From contig JANQMV010000002.1 of assembly GCA_028279865.1 (NCBI GenBank), forward strand, positions 1 to 32,438: a stretch of 32,438 bases of DNA, written 5' to 3'. The notes beneath the pieces were generated by a model that saw only the letters and a list, made by a program, of their open reading frames with translations, did no database searches and had not been told where the DNA came from. Origin of the DNA: Candidatus Altimarinota bacterium (GTDB taxonomy: Bacteria; Patescibacteriota; Gracilibacteria; JANQMV01). Shown piece by piece: positions 7,992 through 15,344 of the stretch (position 1 is its first letter; each line of letters begins with the position of its first letter). A program made the translations under genes and the position numbers.

Positions 7992-9167
7992 TTAGTAATA
8001 TTCTATAGTTGGCAAACACCTAAATCTGCTATTTGGGAAAGTGTAATAATATGTAGGTCACGTACATACTGTTGGCGCTGTGCCATCAGATTTATACGCA
8101 TTCCAACATCAATTCGTATCACAAACTATATCTGCTCTAGCAGTACAAGTATGAGAAAATTTTGTATTAACGTTTCCTCAAATATTTGTTAAAGCACAAC
8201 CTCCTCACGTAATATGCGCATCAGCAGGAATATACTGATAATTAAATCAAGATGATGTATTGTCCCATACAGAATCACAATCCTCGTCAATGCTTGGAGT
8301 AGCCGTCGCACTTCAAGAAACTGCAGAGCAAGATAAATGCTGAGAAAAAATTCATAAAGATGAATTATCACTAATTCTTGTTATTCTAACTTGGGCACCA
8401 TTCCAATTACTACCGAACCAACCATCTCATGGAAGGGAAATTGTATGATTAGAAAGGCTATTGTCACAATTATAAATTGTAGCATCTACATCAGTCCATA
8501 CTCACAATTTGTTATACTGTATCTTGCAATTACCAACCAGAACTCACGCCGTCCATGAGATTGCGAAATTTTTACTGTTTGCTGTGTGAGATAGATTTAA
8601 ACTGCTTGGATTCACTTGTGAAAGAGTAGTTAAACTCCACACATCACTTCAGCTTCCAACATTGATGTTAACATTATTAGTCGTACTTCCCACTGAACTT
8701 GACGTTTGCCTGAGCTGTAAGTACTGAGCATTTTTCAAAAAACTATCATCCGAACTCCAGTCAAAAGCTACACTACTGCAAGTCGCATTATTACAGACTC
8801 TGTGCTCAGGTGATCAATCTCACGAAATTGATAAATCAACCGGAACTGTAATATCTGTTATTTGCAATATATCAGACTCAACCTGAGTACTCAGTGACAC
8901 ATCTGTTTGATCTGTAAAATTAAAACTTGCCGGATCTGTATCAAGTCCATTCAGTGAACCGGTTATACCTGCGATTGTGATTCCTTGTTTAATATTATTT
9001 GCCGTAAGATAAGCCAACGGTCCATTCGGACAATTACCCGGAATACAACTAACCGGAGGTCCGGAAAAAGCATACGTTCCTAGTGCAAATCAGAAAACCG
9101 CAACTAAACTGCCGATGAGTTTGGTTTTTTTGAGATAACTAGCAACTTTTTGGCTTAAATTTTTCAT
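7992..9167 (-). CDS. Exported surface protein 2 of the TGA-recoded cassette (code 25)
   Basis: From ATG 9167 to TAA 7992-7994 the frame gives 391 residues with 14 in-frame TGA and no internal TAA or TAG. The signal peptide (LVAVF-TGA-FALGTYAFSGPP) is nearly identical to that of its neighbours. GITIAGITGSL and FNFTDQTDVSLSTQ precede the beta-domain. The paralog motif LSGVGNPAYRIC here reads IS-TGA-D-TGA-SPEHRVC, so both TGA codons face glycines. The C-terminal region is Cys/Trp-rich (IQYNKL-TGA-VWTDVDA, FSHTCTARADIVCDTN). Eight bases separate it from gene 1 and four from gene 3, so the three form one operon. The standard code leaves only short fragments. Likely surface-exposed; specific role unknown. 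Confidence 0.75.
9058..9112 (-). repeat. Signal-peptide repeat of the cassette, copy 2
   Basis: Nearly base-identical to 10760-10812 over about 53 nt and slightly more diverged from copy 1. A second shared block, encoding YLQLRQTSSS, links 8695-8729 with 7528-7563. Confidence 0.7.
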
Positions 9168-9171
9168 TTTT

Positions 9172-10848
9172 TTAGAAATTAACTAATGATGTCTTGGCTA
9201 AAGATTGCTCTGAAACTGTGGCTGAACTACTGTCAACCGTTCCGCTTCTTGTTGACCAAGCGGGAGTAGCTGAAGCAAGTTCAATATCAGTTCCGTTTGC
9301 AAGAGCAGTTGCCAAGGTTTGCTGAACACTGTTACTTGTATCAATTGTATAGCTTCCATAAGTACCACTTTGGACTTTGCTAAAGTCCACAGGCAACTTA
9401 ATTAATTCATCACTAGTTGTGAAATAAATATATTCATTCTTTGTGTCCAATGCGCCATATAAATCCCAATCATTTGCCGTAAAACCGGAAATCTTTATCG
9501 CGTCTGAGTCAGGATTAAAAGATCATCCCGTGTTTCAACCTCATCCATTAAGAGCAATATTATTATCGTCTTTAATCCATTCAACAAAATAATATGAAGT
9601 TGCATCACTTGCATCCCGAAGCATAAGCCAAACACTGTGTTCAGCTGTATCACCAAAAACAATTGTACCTCTATACGGGTCTATAATATCCTTACTAAGA
9701 CTTATTTGGTCTTTAACACCAAGATGATAATCCATACTCAAAGCACAAAAATCACCGGTTGGTCCTCTGGCTTGAACTGCCATTCTGGTCTGATAAGGTT
9801 GCCCGAAGAGTCTTCTAAAATTAGCACTACTACTACTATCGGCTGAACCTACTGCATATTTTGTAGCATGATGCGACGTACCATTAATACTGGTTATCAA
9901 ATGCTCATAAGGAGCACCTGAGTCAGCTGAAGTCCAGAGCATCCATAATCTATCTGAATAAATTGTTCCTCCCAATCCTCCGTATGAATACTCGCGATTC
10001 CTGATAGTCGGATTGATGTATGAACTGTTAAAACTTGGATTGCTATTCTGCCAAAAGACTAAAGCTAAATCAGCCGTATTTGCACCTCAACCAGGCACAC
10101 TACCTACATAAGCCGTATAACTCCCATTTGGCGTACCACCTACTACTCCCCGAGCATGAGAATTACCCCCGGAATATAAATAAGTTGCTTCAGCATTTGT
10201 AAATGGATAAGTCGATCGATGCGCTGCAATGGCATTTGTTCCTGCATTTTTGGCCGATGTAAAATACGCCGTCCTGTTCTTATCATTATACCAAAATCAG
10301 GCACTGTTTTCTTCTGAACCAGGATTTGTAGGTGCGATGTTTTTTGATAAAATTATGTCTCAATTATCAGAATTAACAACAATAATTTTACTATTATCAT
10401 CTTTTGCCGAACCAAGAATGAGATTATTTGTTTGAGAATCAATAAACACACCTCCATTCATAATATCAACAGAATCATATTGTGCTATCCATCCCTCTGT
10501 AATTTTTTCAGTAATATAATCCCATCCACCTTGCTTACAAATCTTCATTCAGTCTTCATCCTTATCAAAAATAAGAGTACCTAGCTTATTTGAATCACAA
10601 ACTATTGCATTAATATCAGTTGTTGACAATTGACCGACTCTCATCCCTCCATTCACGTCCAAAGTAACTTCAGGTGTGTTTGTTGCAATTCCAACACGTT
10701 GATTTACAAAATCTTGCGTTAAAGGAAGATTACAATTTCCTGGAGTACATCCCACAGGAGGTCCGGAAAAAGCATACGTTCCTAGTGCAAATCAGAAAAC
10801 CGCAACTAAACTACCGATGAGTTTGGGGTTTTTAAATTTATTGATCAT
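9172..10848 (-). CDS. Exported tail-fibre-like surface protein 3 of the TGA-recoded cassette (code 25)
   Basis: From ATG 10848 to TAA 9172-9174 the frame gives 558 residues with 8 in-frame TGA and no internal TAA or TAG. It shares the signal peptide of the two downstream paralogs (LVAVF-TGA-FALGTYAF). It then has VGIATNTPEVTLDVNGGMRVG, the pattern (VGIGTxxPxxxLDVNG) seen in phage tail fibres and bacterial trimeric surface fibres. GTLIFDKDED-TGA-MKICKQGGW follows, and a long beta-rich, Ser/Thr/Asn-rich body without recognised catalytic motifs. Three TGA cluster in a Gly-type stretch at about 9523-9541 (on the coding strand N-G-TGA-G-TGA-N-T-G-TGA). It is the first gene of the cassette, 96 nt downstream of the ftsB-like gene on the same strand. 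Probably an adhesin or appendage protein. Confidence 0.75.
10760..10812 (-). repeat. Signal-peptide repeat of the cassette, copy 3
   Basis: Third copy of the shared 5' coding block, in the first gene of the cassette. It holds the same in-frame TGA in the hydrophobic core of the signal peptide. Confidence 0.7.
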
Positions 10849-10944
10849 TTTTCGTTTTTAAACTTTATTATGTTATTTTACCACTTTTAAACACAAAAAA
10901 CAATCCCAAAACATAGGCTCTAAGCAGTTTAAGTATAATTCAAA

Positions 10945-11349
10945 TTAAATTCTCTCCTCCCCGAAAAAATATTTCTTCCATTGTTCTCTATTTGAAAGCA
11001 GCATAACGCGCTCAATTTTTGCCTCCTTCTCTTCAATTATAGGATTTTCTGAAAAAAGATTCTCTGAAGCCTCCGGAAGAACAATCATTTTCTCACCCGG
11101 TTGAAGTTTATTTAAATTTTCCTTGGCATACTTATCTTTAAAAAGAGCTGAATTGAAATAAGCATACTCTTCTTGTTTATTCAGATTATCAGCAGCAATC
11201 TTTTCATTTTCTTCCAAATACCTTTCAAGGCGCAAATTAACCTGATAGTCGTTATAAACAGAAATTGCTAAGTTAAAAAGCATGTAACCAATGATCACAA
11301 AACCAATGATAATGATGGTTTGGATTTGTAAATTGTTCTTTTTGGGCAT
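10945..11349 (-). CDS. FtsB/DivIC-like septum formation initiator protein
   Basis: A 134-residue bitopic protein: a short basic N-terminus (MPKKNN), one transmembrane helix at about 11-30 (TIIIIGFVIIGYMLFNLAIS), and a coiled-coil-prone segment (about 35-65). Then comes DKYAKENLNKLQPGEKMIVL, which matches the end of the FtsB/DivIC domain (E-x-A-R/K-x-x-L-x-x-x-x-P-G-E). Such proteins act in the divisome with FtsL and FtsQ. Start ATG 11349 lies 27 nt after the CNNM gene on the same strand, so they probably share a transcript. The C-terminal tail of about 40 residues is charged and not recognised. Confidence 0.7.
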   Translation of the reverse strand: MPKKNNLQIQTIIIIGFVIIGYMLFNLAISVYNDYQVNLRLERYLEENEKIAADNLNKQEEYAYFNSALFKDKYAKENLNKLQPGEKMIVLPEASENLFSENPIIEEKEAKIERVMLLSNREQWKKYFFGEERI

Positions 11350-11376
11350 CGGTTTGTTTTTTAGTTTTGTAGAAGA

Positions 11377-12672
11377 TTATACTTGTTCTTGAGAATTTTC
11401 GGCTTGTTCCTGTTTGTTCTGCATTTTTTTCTTGAGTAACCTAACCACTTGTATTTTGTTTTCAGCGACTTTTTCAACCAAAAGTTCACACTCATCAAAC
11501 GCAATTTTCACACCCACTTCCGGTATTTCTTGATGTTTTTCCAAAATTAAGTAGGAAATTGTTTTATGTTCCGGTGCATCCAGCTTGATTCCCGTTGCCG
11601 CATTCACGTCTTCAATTTCAGCTTCACCACTCAGAATCCAGTTATTCGCTCCGGATTTTTTAATCAAAACGCTTTCAATATCAGATTCATCCACAATTTC
11701 CCCGACAAGTTCTTCCAAAATATCTTCCATCGTCACAAGCCCGGCAACTCCTCCGTATTCATCCACAATAATTGCCAAATGTGTTCTCTTGTTCTGAAAA
11801 TCTTTAAATAAATCACTAATCTGCTTTGACTCCGGTACGATCAAAGGCTCGCTCAGATTAAGGTTCTTAAGTGGCACATCGTTATCATAATGACTGGTAA
11901 AATGCAAAAGCTGCCTCACTGATAAAATCCCTACGACATTATCAATTGTTTCCCGATAAACGGGAATACGTGAATGTGAATGCGTATTGATGTATTCAAC
12001 AGCATCAACCATAATCGTCTCTTCATCCAAAGCATCCATTTTTGTCCTTGGGGTCATCACTTCCTCAACAGTAGTTTCAGAAAAATCCAAAACATTTTCA
12101 ATCAGCTCTTTCTCTTCCTTATCTAATTCTCCTTCCTCCGCTCCGATATCAACCATCGCTTTAAACTCTTCTTCGGTAAAACTTTTTAAAGGGCTGTCAT
12201 CAATACCAAAAAGCCTCATTGTTCCTTTTGTAATACCTGTGAGAAGCCAAAGTAAAGGCAAAAACAAATAGCCCAACAAGACTAGTAAAGGAGCAATCAT
12301 TCTTGAGAAAGTCTCCGCATATTTTTGCGCAAAAGTTTTTGGTAAAATTTCACCAAAAATCAAGACAAGAAGGGTAATAGCTCCTGTTAAATAACCTAGA
12401 ACATTTGAATTAAAAGCATTACTTGCCCAGTTCGTTGCTAAAACAGAAGCAAAAATACTAACTAAATTATAGCTAATCAGAATCGTAATCAATAAGTCGT
12501 GCGGATTATCTCTAAGCTTTTTCACAGCCAAGGCTCCTTTTTTTTTATTTTCAATCAAACCTCTGACCTTTGCGGGTGAAAGAGAAAACAATGCAATCTC
12601 GGCGCCAGCAAACAATCCCGAGAAAAGGATTAAAGCAAATATAAATATCAGCAGCGGTATGTCACTTTCCAA
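11377..12672 (-). CDS. CNNM/CorC (HlyC-type) membrane protein with CBS pair
   Basis: A 431-residue protein of the DUF21-CBS-CorC_HlyC family, linked to Mg2+ and other divalent-cation transport. DUF21 occupies roughly residues 1-185 with several hydrophobic helices. EEGELDKEEKELIENVLDF leads into the CBS pair (about 205-330, with VEEVMTPRTKMDAL and LAIIVDEYGGVAGLVT). A CorC_HlyC domain follows (about 345-415). No ATG lies in frame at the expected position; the frame opens with TTG at 12672 (M-ESDIPLL). The C-terminal tail is Gln/Glu-rich. Old 'hemolysin' names for this family are not functional evidence. Confidence 0.88.
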   Translation of the reverse strand: MESDIPLLIFIFALILFSGLFAGAEIALFSLSPAKVRGLIENKKKGALAVKKLRDNPHDLLITILISYNLVSIFASVLATNWASNAFNSNVLGYLTGAITLLVLIFGEILPKTFAQKYAETFSRMIAPLLVLLGYLFLPLLWLLTGITKGTMRLFGIDDSPLKSFTEEEFKAMVDIGAEEGELDKEEKELIENVLDFSETTVEEVMTPRTKMDALDEETIMVDAVEYINTHSHSRIPVYRETIDNVVGILSVRQLLHFTSHYDNDVPLKNLNLSEPLIVPESKQISDLFKDFQNKRTHLAIIVDEYGGVAGLVTMEDILEELVGEIVDESDIESVLIKKSGANNWILSGEAEIEDVNAATGIKLDAPEHKTISYLILEKHQEIPEVGVKIAFDECELLVEKVAENKIQVVRLLKKKMQNKQEQAENSQEQV

Positions 12673-12773
12673 TGTATTTTGTTTAAGAGTTAATTTAAGG
12701 ACAAATCCAATTTTAGAGTCTTTTTTTCAAATTGGCAAGAAATGTTTAAGTTGTTAAAATGAGATCAGCAACA

Positions 12774-12830
12774 AGCCTTGAGCTTTGAGCTATGAGCTTG
12801 TCTTTCCGGCTTGCCTGGAATCTGTAACCT
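12774..12830. repeat. Intergenic repeat units ahead of argS
   Basis: The tract holds GCCTTGAGCTTTGAGCTATG followed by TCTTTCCGGCTTGCCTGGAATC. These are units also present inside recG and priA and near 14675-14705 and 19538-19561. It fills most of the divergent gap between the CNNM gene and argS; no clear promoter was seen there. Confidence 0.5.
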
Positions 12831-12842
12831 AAATTTTAAATA

Positions 12843-14666
12843 ATGACAATAAACTCCTTAAACCAACAAGTTAGCAAACTCATTGAAGAGACTGTTAAAT
12901 CGGTTTTTAACATTGAAAAAGCAATCAAACTGGAAGTACCCAAAGACACAAAATTTGGAGACTTTGCCTGTAATATCGCCATGCAAATCGTCAAAGAAGT
13001 TTCTAAAAATCCTCGCGAAATCGCGCAGGAAATTATTGATAATATTCCTGAGAATGAATTCATTGAAAAAGTAGAAATAGCCGGACCCGGATTTTTAAAT
13101 ATTACAGTAAAATCGGAAATTATTGCTGAAATTCTTTCGAATATTAATGAAAAATACGGAAATTCAGAAGAACTCAAAGGCAAAAAAATTATGGTTGAGT
13201 TCGCTCATCCCAACACCCACAAAGCTTTCCACATCGGACACTTGAGAAACATCTGCCTGGGAGAATCACTCGTGAGAATTATTAATTCCCAAGGAACAAA
13301 AGCATTTAGAGCCAACTATCAGGGTGATGTAGGACTGCACGTCGCAAAATGCCTTTGGGCAATCCTTCGACAAGCTCAGGATGACATTTCAAAAGTCCCC
13401 CTTAGCAAGGGGGAAAAGCTCGCAAATTCAAGGGGTTCAAAACCGCAAGGAGAGCTACAAACCCCTCAATCCCCTTTTCAAGGGGAAGCTAATTTGAAAA
13501 CCCCCCAACAAAAAGCAGAGTACCTCGGCAAAGTATACGCCCAAGGCGGACAAACCTACGAAAAAAACGAACAAGCCAAACAAGAAATTCATGCAATTAA
13601 CAAAAAAATCTACGCCCGTGATCCTGACATCATGCCACTTTGGAAAAAAACCAGACAATGGAGTTTGGATTACTTTGAACATATTTACAAAAGACTCGGA
13701 ACGCAACAATTTGATCACTATTACTTTGAAAGTCAAACTTTTGAGCTGGGAAAAGAGACAGTGCTTAAATTTTTAGAAAAAGGTGTTTTTGAAGAATCAG
13801 AAAAAGCTATAATTTTTGATGGAGAAAAGTATGGGTTACACAAAAGAGTCTTCATTACCAATGAAGGTAATCCGACCTATGAAGCTAAAGATATGGGGCT
13901 TTTTCAAATGCAATACAAAGACTTTCCTTTTGACAGAAACATTCACGTCGTAGCCAGCGAACAAGCCGAATACTTCAAAGTTATTTTTGAGGCAATGGAC
14001 AAAATCCAGCCTGGAATGAAAGAAAAACAATACAACCTTTCCTACGGAATGGTAAAACTCACTTCCGGAAAAATGTCATCCCGAACCGGCGACGTGATTA
14101 CTGCCGAATGGCTCATCGATGAAGCGAAACAAAAAGTAGCTGAAATTTTGAAAGAGTCTGATTTATTGGATGAAGAAAAAGAAGAAATCAATGAAAAAGT
14201 TGCCCTTGGTGCAATTAAGTTCACTATGCTACACGCAACTGCCAGAAACGATATCTCCTTTGATTTGGAACAAGCGGTTAAACTACACGGTGATTCTGGA
14301 CCATACTTACAGTATGCTTACACCAGAATCAGTTCGATTTTAAGGAATTTATCAGACAGAGATGGCACCTTTTTAAAAGGTGCCATCTCTTACGAGGTTT
14401 TAAATGAATCAGACTGGAATTTAGCCAAAAAACTAATCTACTTCCCGGAAGTGGTTACAAAATGTGCAGATGAATATTCTCCGCATCATATAACTAGGTA
14501 TTTACTTGATTTAGCTGCATTATTCTCTAGCTGGTATGAAAGTAATTCGGTTAAAAACGCTGAACCGGAATTACAAAAAGCCAGACTCAAACTACTTCAA
14601 TCAGTCAGGCAAGTGTTGAAAAATGGGCTTTATTTGTTGGGAATTGAGACGGTGGAGAAGATGTAG
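12843..14666 (+). CDS. argS: Arginyl-tRNA synthetase with in-frame repeat insertions
   Basis: A class I synthetase charging tRNA-Arg. The N-terminal Arg_tRNA_synt_N domain is residues 1-100, HIGH is at 130-133 (KAFHIGHLRN), and the KMSK-equivalent is KMSSRTGDVI. The C-terminal DALR anticodon-binding domain has HGDSGPYLQYAYTRI, YFPEVV and HHITRYLLDLAALF. At 607 residues it is longer than many bacterial ArgRS. Residues about 176-222 are repeat-derived (RQAQDD, VPLSKGE, TPQSPFQGEA) and sit between GDVGLHVAKCLWAIL and KAEYLGKVYAQG. A second insertion is a perfect 33-nt palindrome encoding residues 506-516. Start ATG 12843, stop TAG. Confidence 0.95.
   Translation: MTINSLNQQVSKLIEETVKSVFNIEKAIKLEVPKDTKFGDFACNIAMQIVKEVSKNPREIAQEIIDNIPENEFIEKVEIAGPGFLNITVKSEIIAEILSNINEKYGNSEELKGKKIMVEFAHPNTHKAFHIGHLRNICLGESLVRIINSQGTKAFRANYQGDVGLHVAKCLWAILRQAQDDISKVPLSKGEKLANSRGSKPQGELQTPQSPFQGEANLKTPQQKAEYLGKVYAQGGQTYEKNEQAKQEIHAINKKIYARDPDIMPLWKKTRQWSLDYFEHIYKRLGTQQFDHYYFESQTFELGKETVLKFLEKGVFEESEKAIIFDGEKYGLHKRVFITNEGNPTYEAKDMGLFQMQYKDFPFDRNIHVVASEQAEYFKVIFEAMDKIQPGMKEKQYNLSYGMVKLTSGKMSSRTGDVITAEWLIDEAKQKVAEILKESDLLDEEKEEINEKVALGAIKFTMLHATARNDISFDLEQAVKLHGDSGPYLQYAYTRISSILRNLSDRDGTFLKGAISYEVLNESDWNLAKKLIYFPEVVTKCADEYSPHHITRYLLDLAALFSSWYESNSVKNAEPELQKARLKLLQSVRQVLKNGLYLLGIETVEKM
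13362..13509 (+). repeat. In-frame repeat insertion in argS
   Basis: It begins with a CTTCGACAAGCTCAGGATGA unit, then the CCCCCTTAGCAAGGGGG palindrome (about 13398-13414), a GTTCAAAACCGCAAGG unit, and CCCTCAATCCCCTTTTCAAG followed by GGGAAGC (about 13466-13492). The last unit is also in valS (about 22090-22115), where it encodes the same peptide TPQSPFQGEA. Confidence 0.75.
14358..14390 (+). repeat. Perfect 33-nt palindrome in frame within argS
   Basis: Arm AGAGATGGCACCTTTT (14358-14373), one central T, and arm AAAAGGTGCCATCTCT (14375-14390) form a perfect 16-bp inverted repeat. It begins exactly on a codon boundary (codon 506) and is exactly 11 codons long, encoding RDGTFLKGAIS. It lies in the anticodon-binding domain between SSILRNLSD and YEVLNESDW. 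Its compact perfect symmetry suggests recent insertion. Confidence 0.85.
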
Positions 14667-14712
14667 AGGAGAAGCTTTGAGCCTTGATTTATGAGCTTTG
14701 ATTTTTAACTTT

Positions 14713-14768
14713 GTCATTCCGAGCGGAGCCGAGGAATCTCTCCATTCGCTACGCTCAGTCGAGATGAC
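14713..14768. repeat. GTCATTCC-type REP element
   Basis: It starts GTCATTCCGAGCGGAGCCGA and ends GCTCAGTCGAGATGAC, giving an inverted pair around GGAATCTC/TCCATTCGCT. Preceded by a GCTTTGAGCCTTGA tract (14675-14700). It could terminate argS transcription or act as a REP. Confidence 0.65.
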
Positions 14769-14792
14769 ACTACTAGCTACAAACTAAATAAA

Positions 14793-15044
14793 ATGGACTA
14801 CGAAATTTTTGGACATATCGGTGGAGCAATTATTGCAATTGCACTCTTCCCTCAAGTGCTTAAAGCTTGGAAAACAAAATCAACCAAAGACATTTCTATC
14901 CTTTGGAATTCCTTATTATTTATTGGGCTTGTTTTCTTTATCATCTATGGATTTGGGATTAACAGTCTACCAATCAAAATTTTCACAACTGTCGAAGCAT
15001 CATTAACTTTCTCTTTGCTCGTTTTGAAGCTCATTTATAAATAA
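14793..15044 (+). CDS. SemiSWEET-type sugar transporter (PQ-loop/MtN3 family)
   Basis: An 83-residue protein with three hydrophobic helices and the PQ motif in FPQVLKAWKTKSTKDIS. This is the size and layout of bacterial SemiSWEETs, which dimerise to pass sugars across the membrane. The start ATG 14793 follows a REP element; ruvB lies 300 nt downstream, so it is probably a single gene. Substrate cannot be told from sequence. Confidence 0.88.
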   Translation: MDYEIFGHIGGAIIAIALFPQVLKAWKTKSTKDISILWNSLLFIGLVFFIIYGFGINSLPIKIFTTVEASLTFSLLVLKLIYK

Positions 15045-15059
15045 ATCCCCTTCCGGAAT

Positions 15060-15182
15060 TTAAAAAAGTTAGCTAAAAACAATTAATGAAATAGGCAAAA
15101 AATTTCAATTGTTTGATCTCGCTTTGCGGGAGAGTTTTGAAATTTTAGGCTATGAATTATTTTTGTTTTCTAACTTTTTTAA
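15060..15182. repeat. Long imperfect hairpin in the SemiSWEET-ruvB gap
   Basis: Arms at 15060-15108 and 15137-15182 are imperfect inverted copies of about 46 nt. Both outer ends read TTAAAAAAGTTAG when compared on opposite strands, and both inner ends carry AATTTCAA/TTGAAATT. A small CTCGCTTTGCGGGAG hairpin is at the tip. The rest of the gap (15183-15344) holds GGTACTTTTGGTTACAAAAG (about 15199-15218) and TCGACTTCGCTCGAAATGAC (about 15249-15268), also repeat-like. No ORF or clear promoter is seen in the gap. Confidence 0.65.
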
Positions 15183-15344
15183 TAGAGGAAAACTTTTGGT
15201 ACTTTTGGTTACAAAAGTACATAAGAAGAACTCTTACAATTAAAGATTTTCGACTTCGCTCGAAATGACGCAAGGTTGAATTTACAAATCTACAATTAGA
15301 ACATAAAATAACTTTGTAATAAACATTCGTAACTTCATTCCCTC

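Noticed and set aside
8189-8371. Short ORF on the minus strand in the standard code
   Set aside because: It is an out-of-phase shadow of cassette gene 2.
6910-10848. Reading the cassette as pseudogenes broken by nonsense mutations
   Set aside because: Only TGA interrupts the frames; no internal TAA, TAG or frameshift was found over 1,300 codons, and TGA falls at Gly positions in the paralogs.
6910-10848. TGA as tryptophan (code 4)
   Set aside because: Paralog alignment places TGA opposite Gly codons at three positions, and contexts such as D-TGA-S-P-E and GD-TGA-QC fit Gly. Frequent TGG is also used at normal Trp positions.
10849-10944. A tRNA-Gly(UCA) beside the cassette
   Set aside because: The 96-nt gap shows no cloverleaf or CCA-type end; it is plain AT-rich DNA.
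11987-12271. Plus-strand Ser-rich ORF within the CNNM gene
   Set aside because: It is the antisense shadow of a conserved gene with no supporting motif or start signal.
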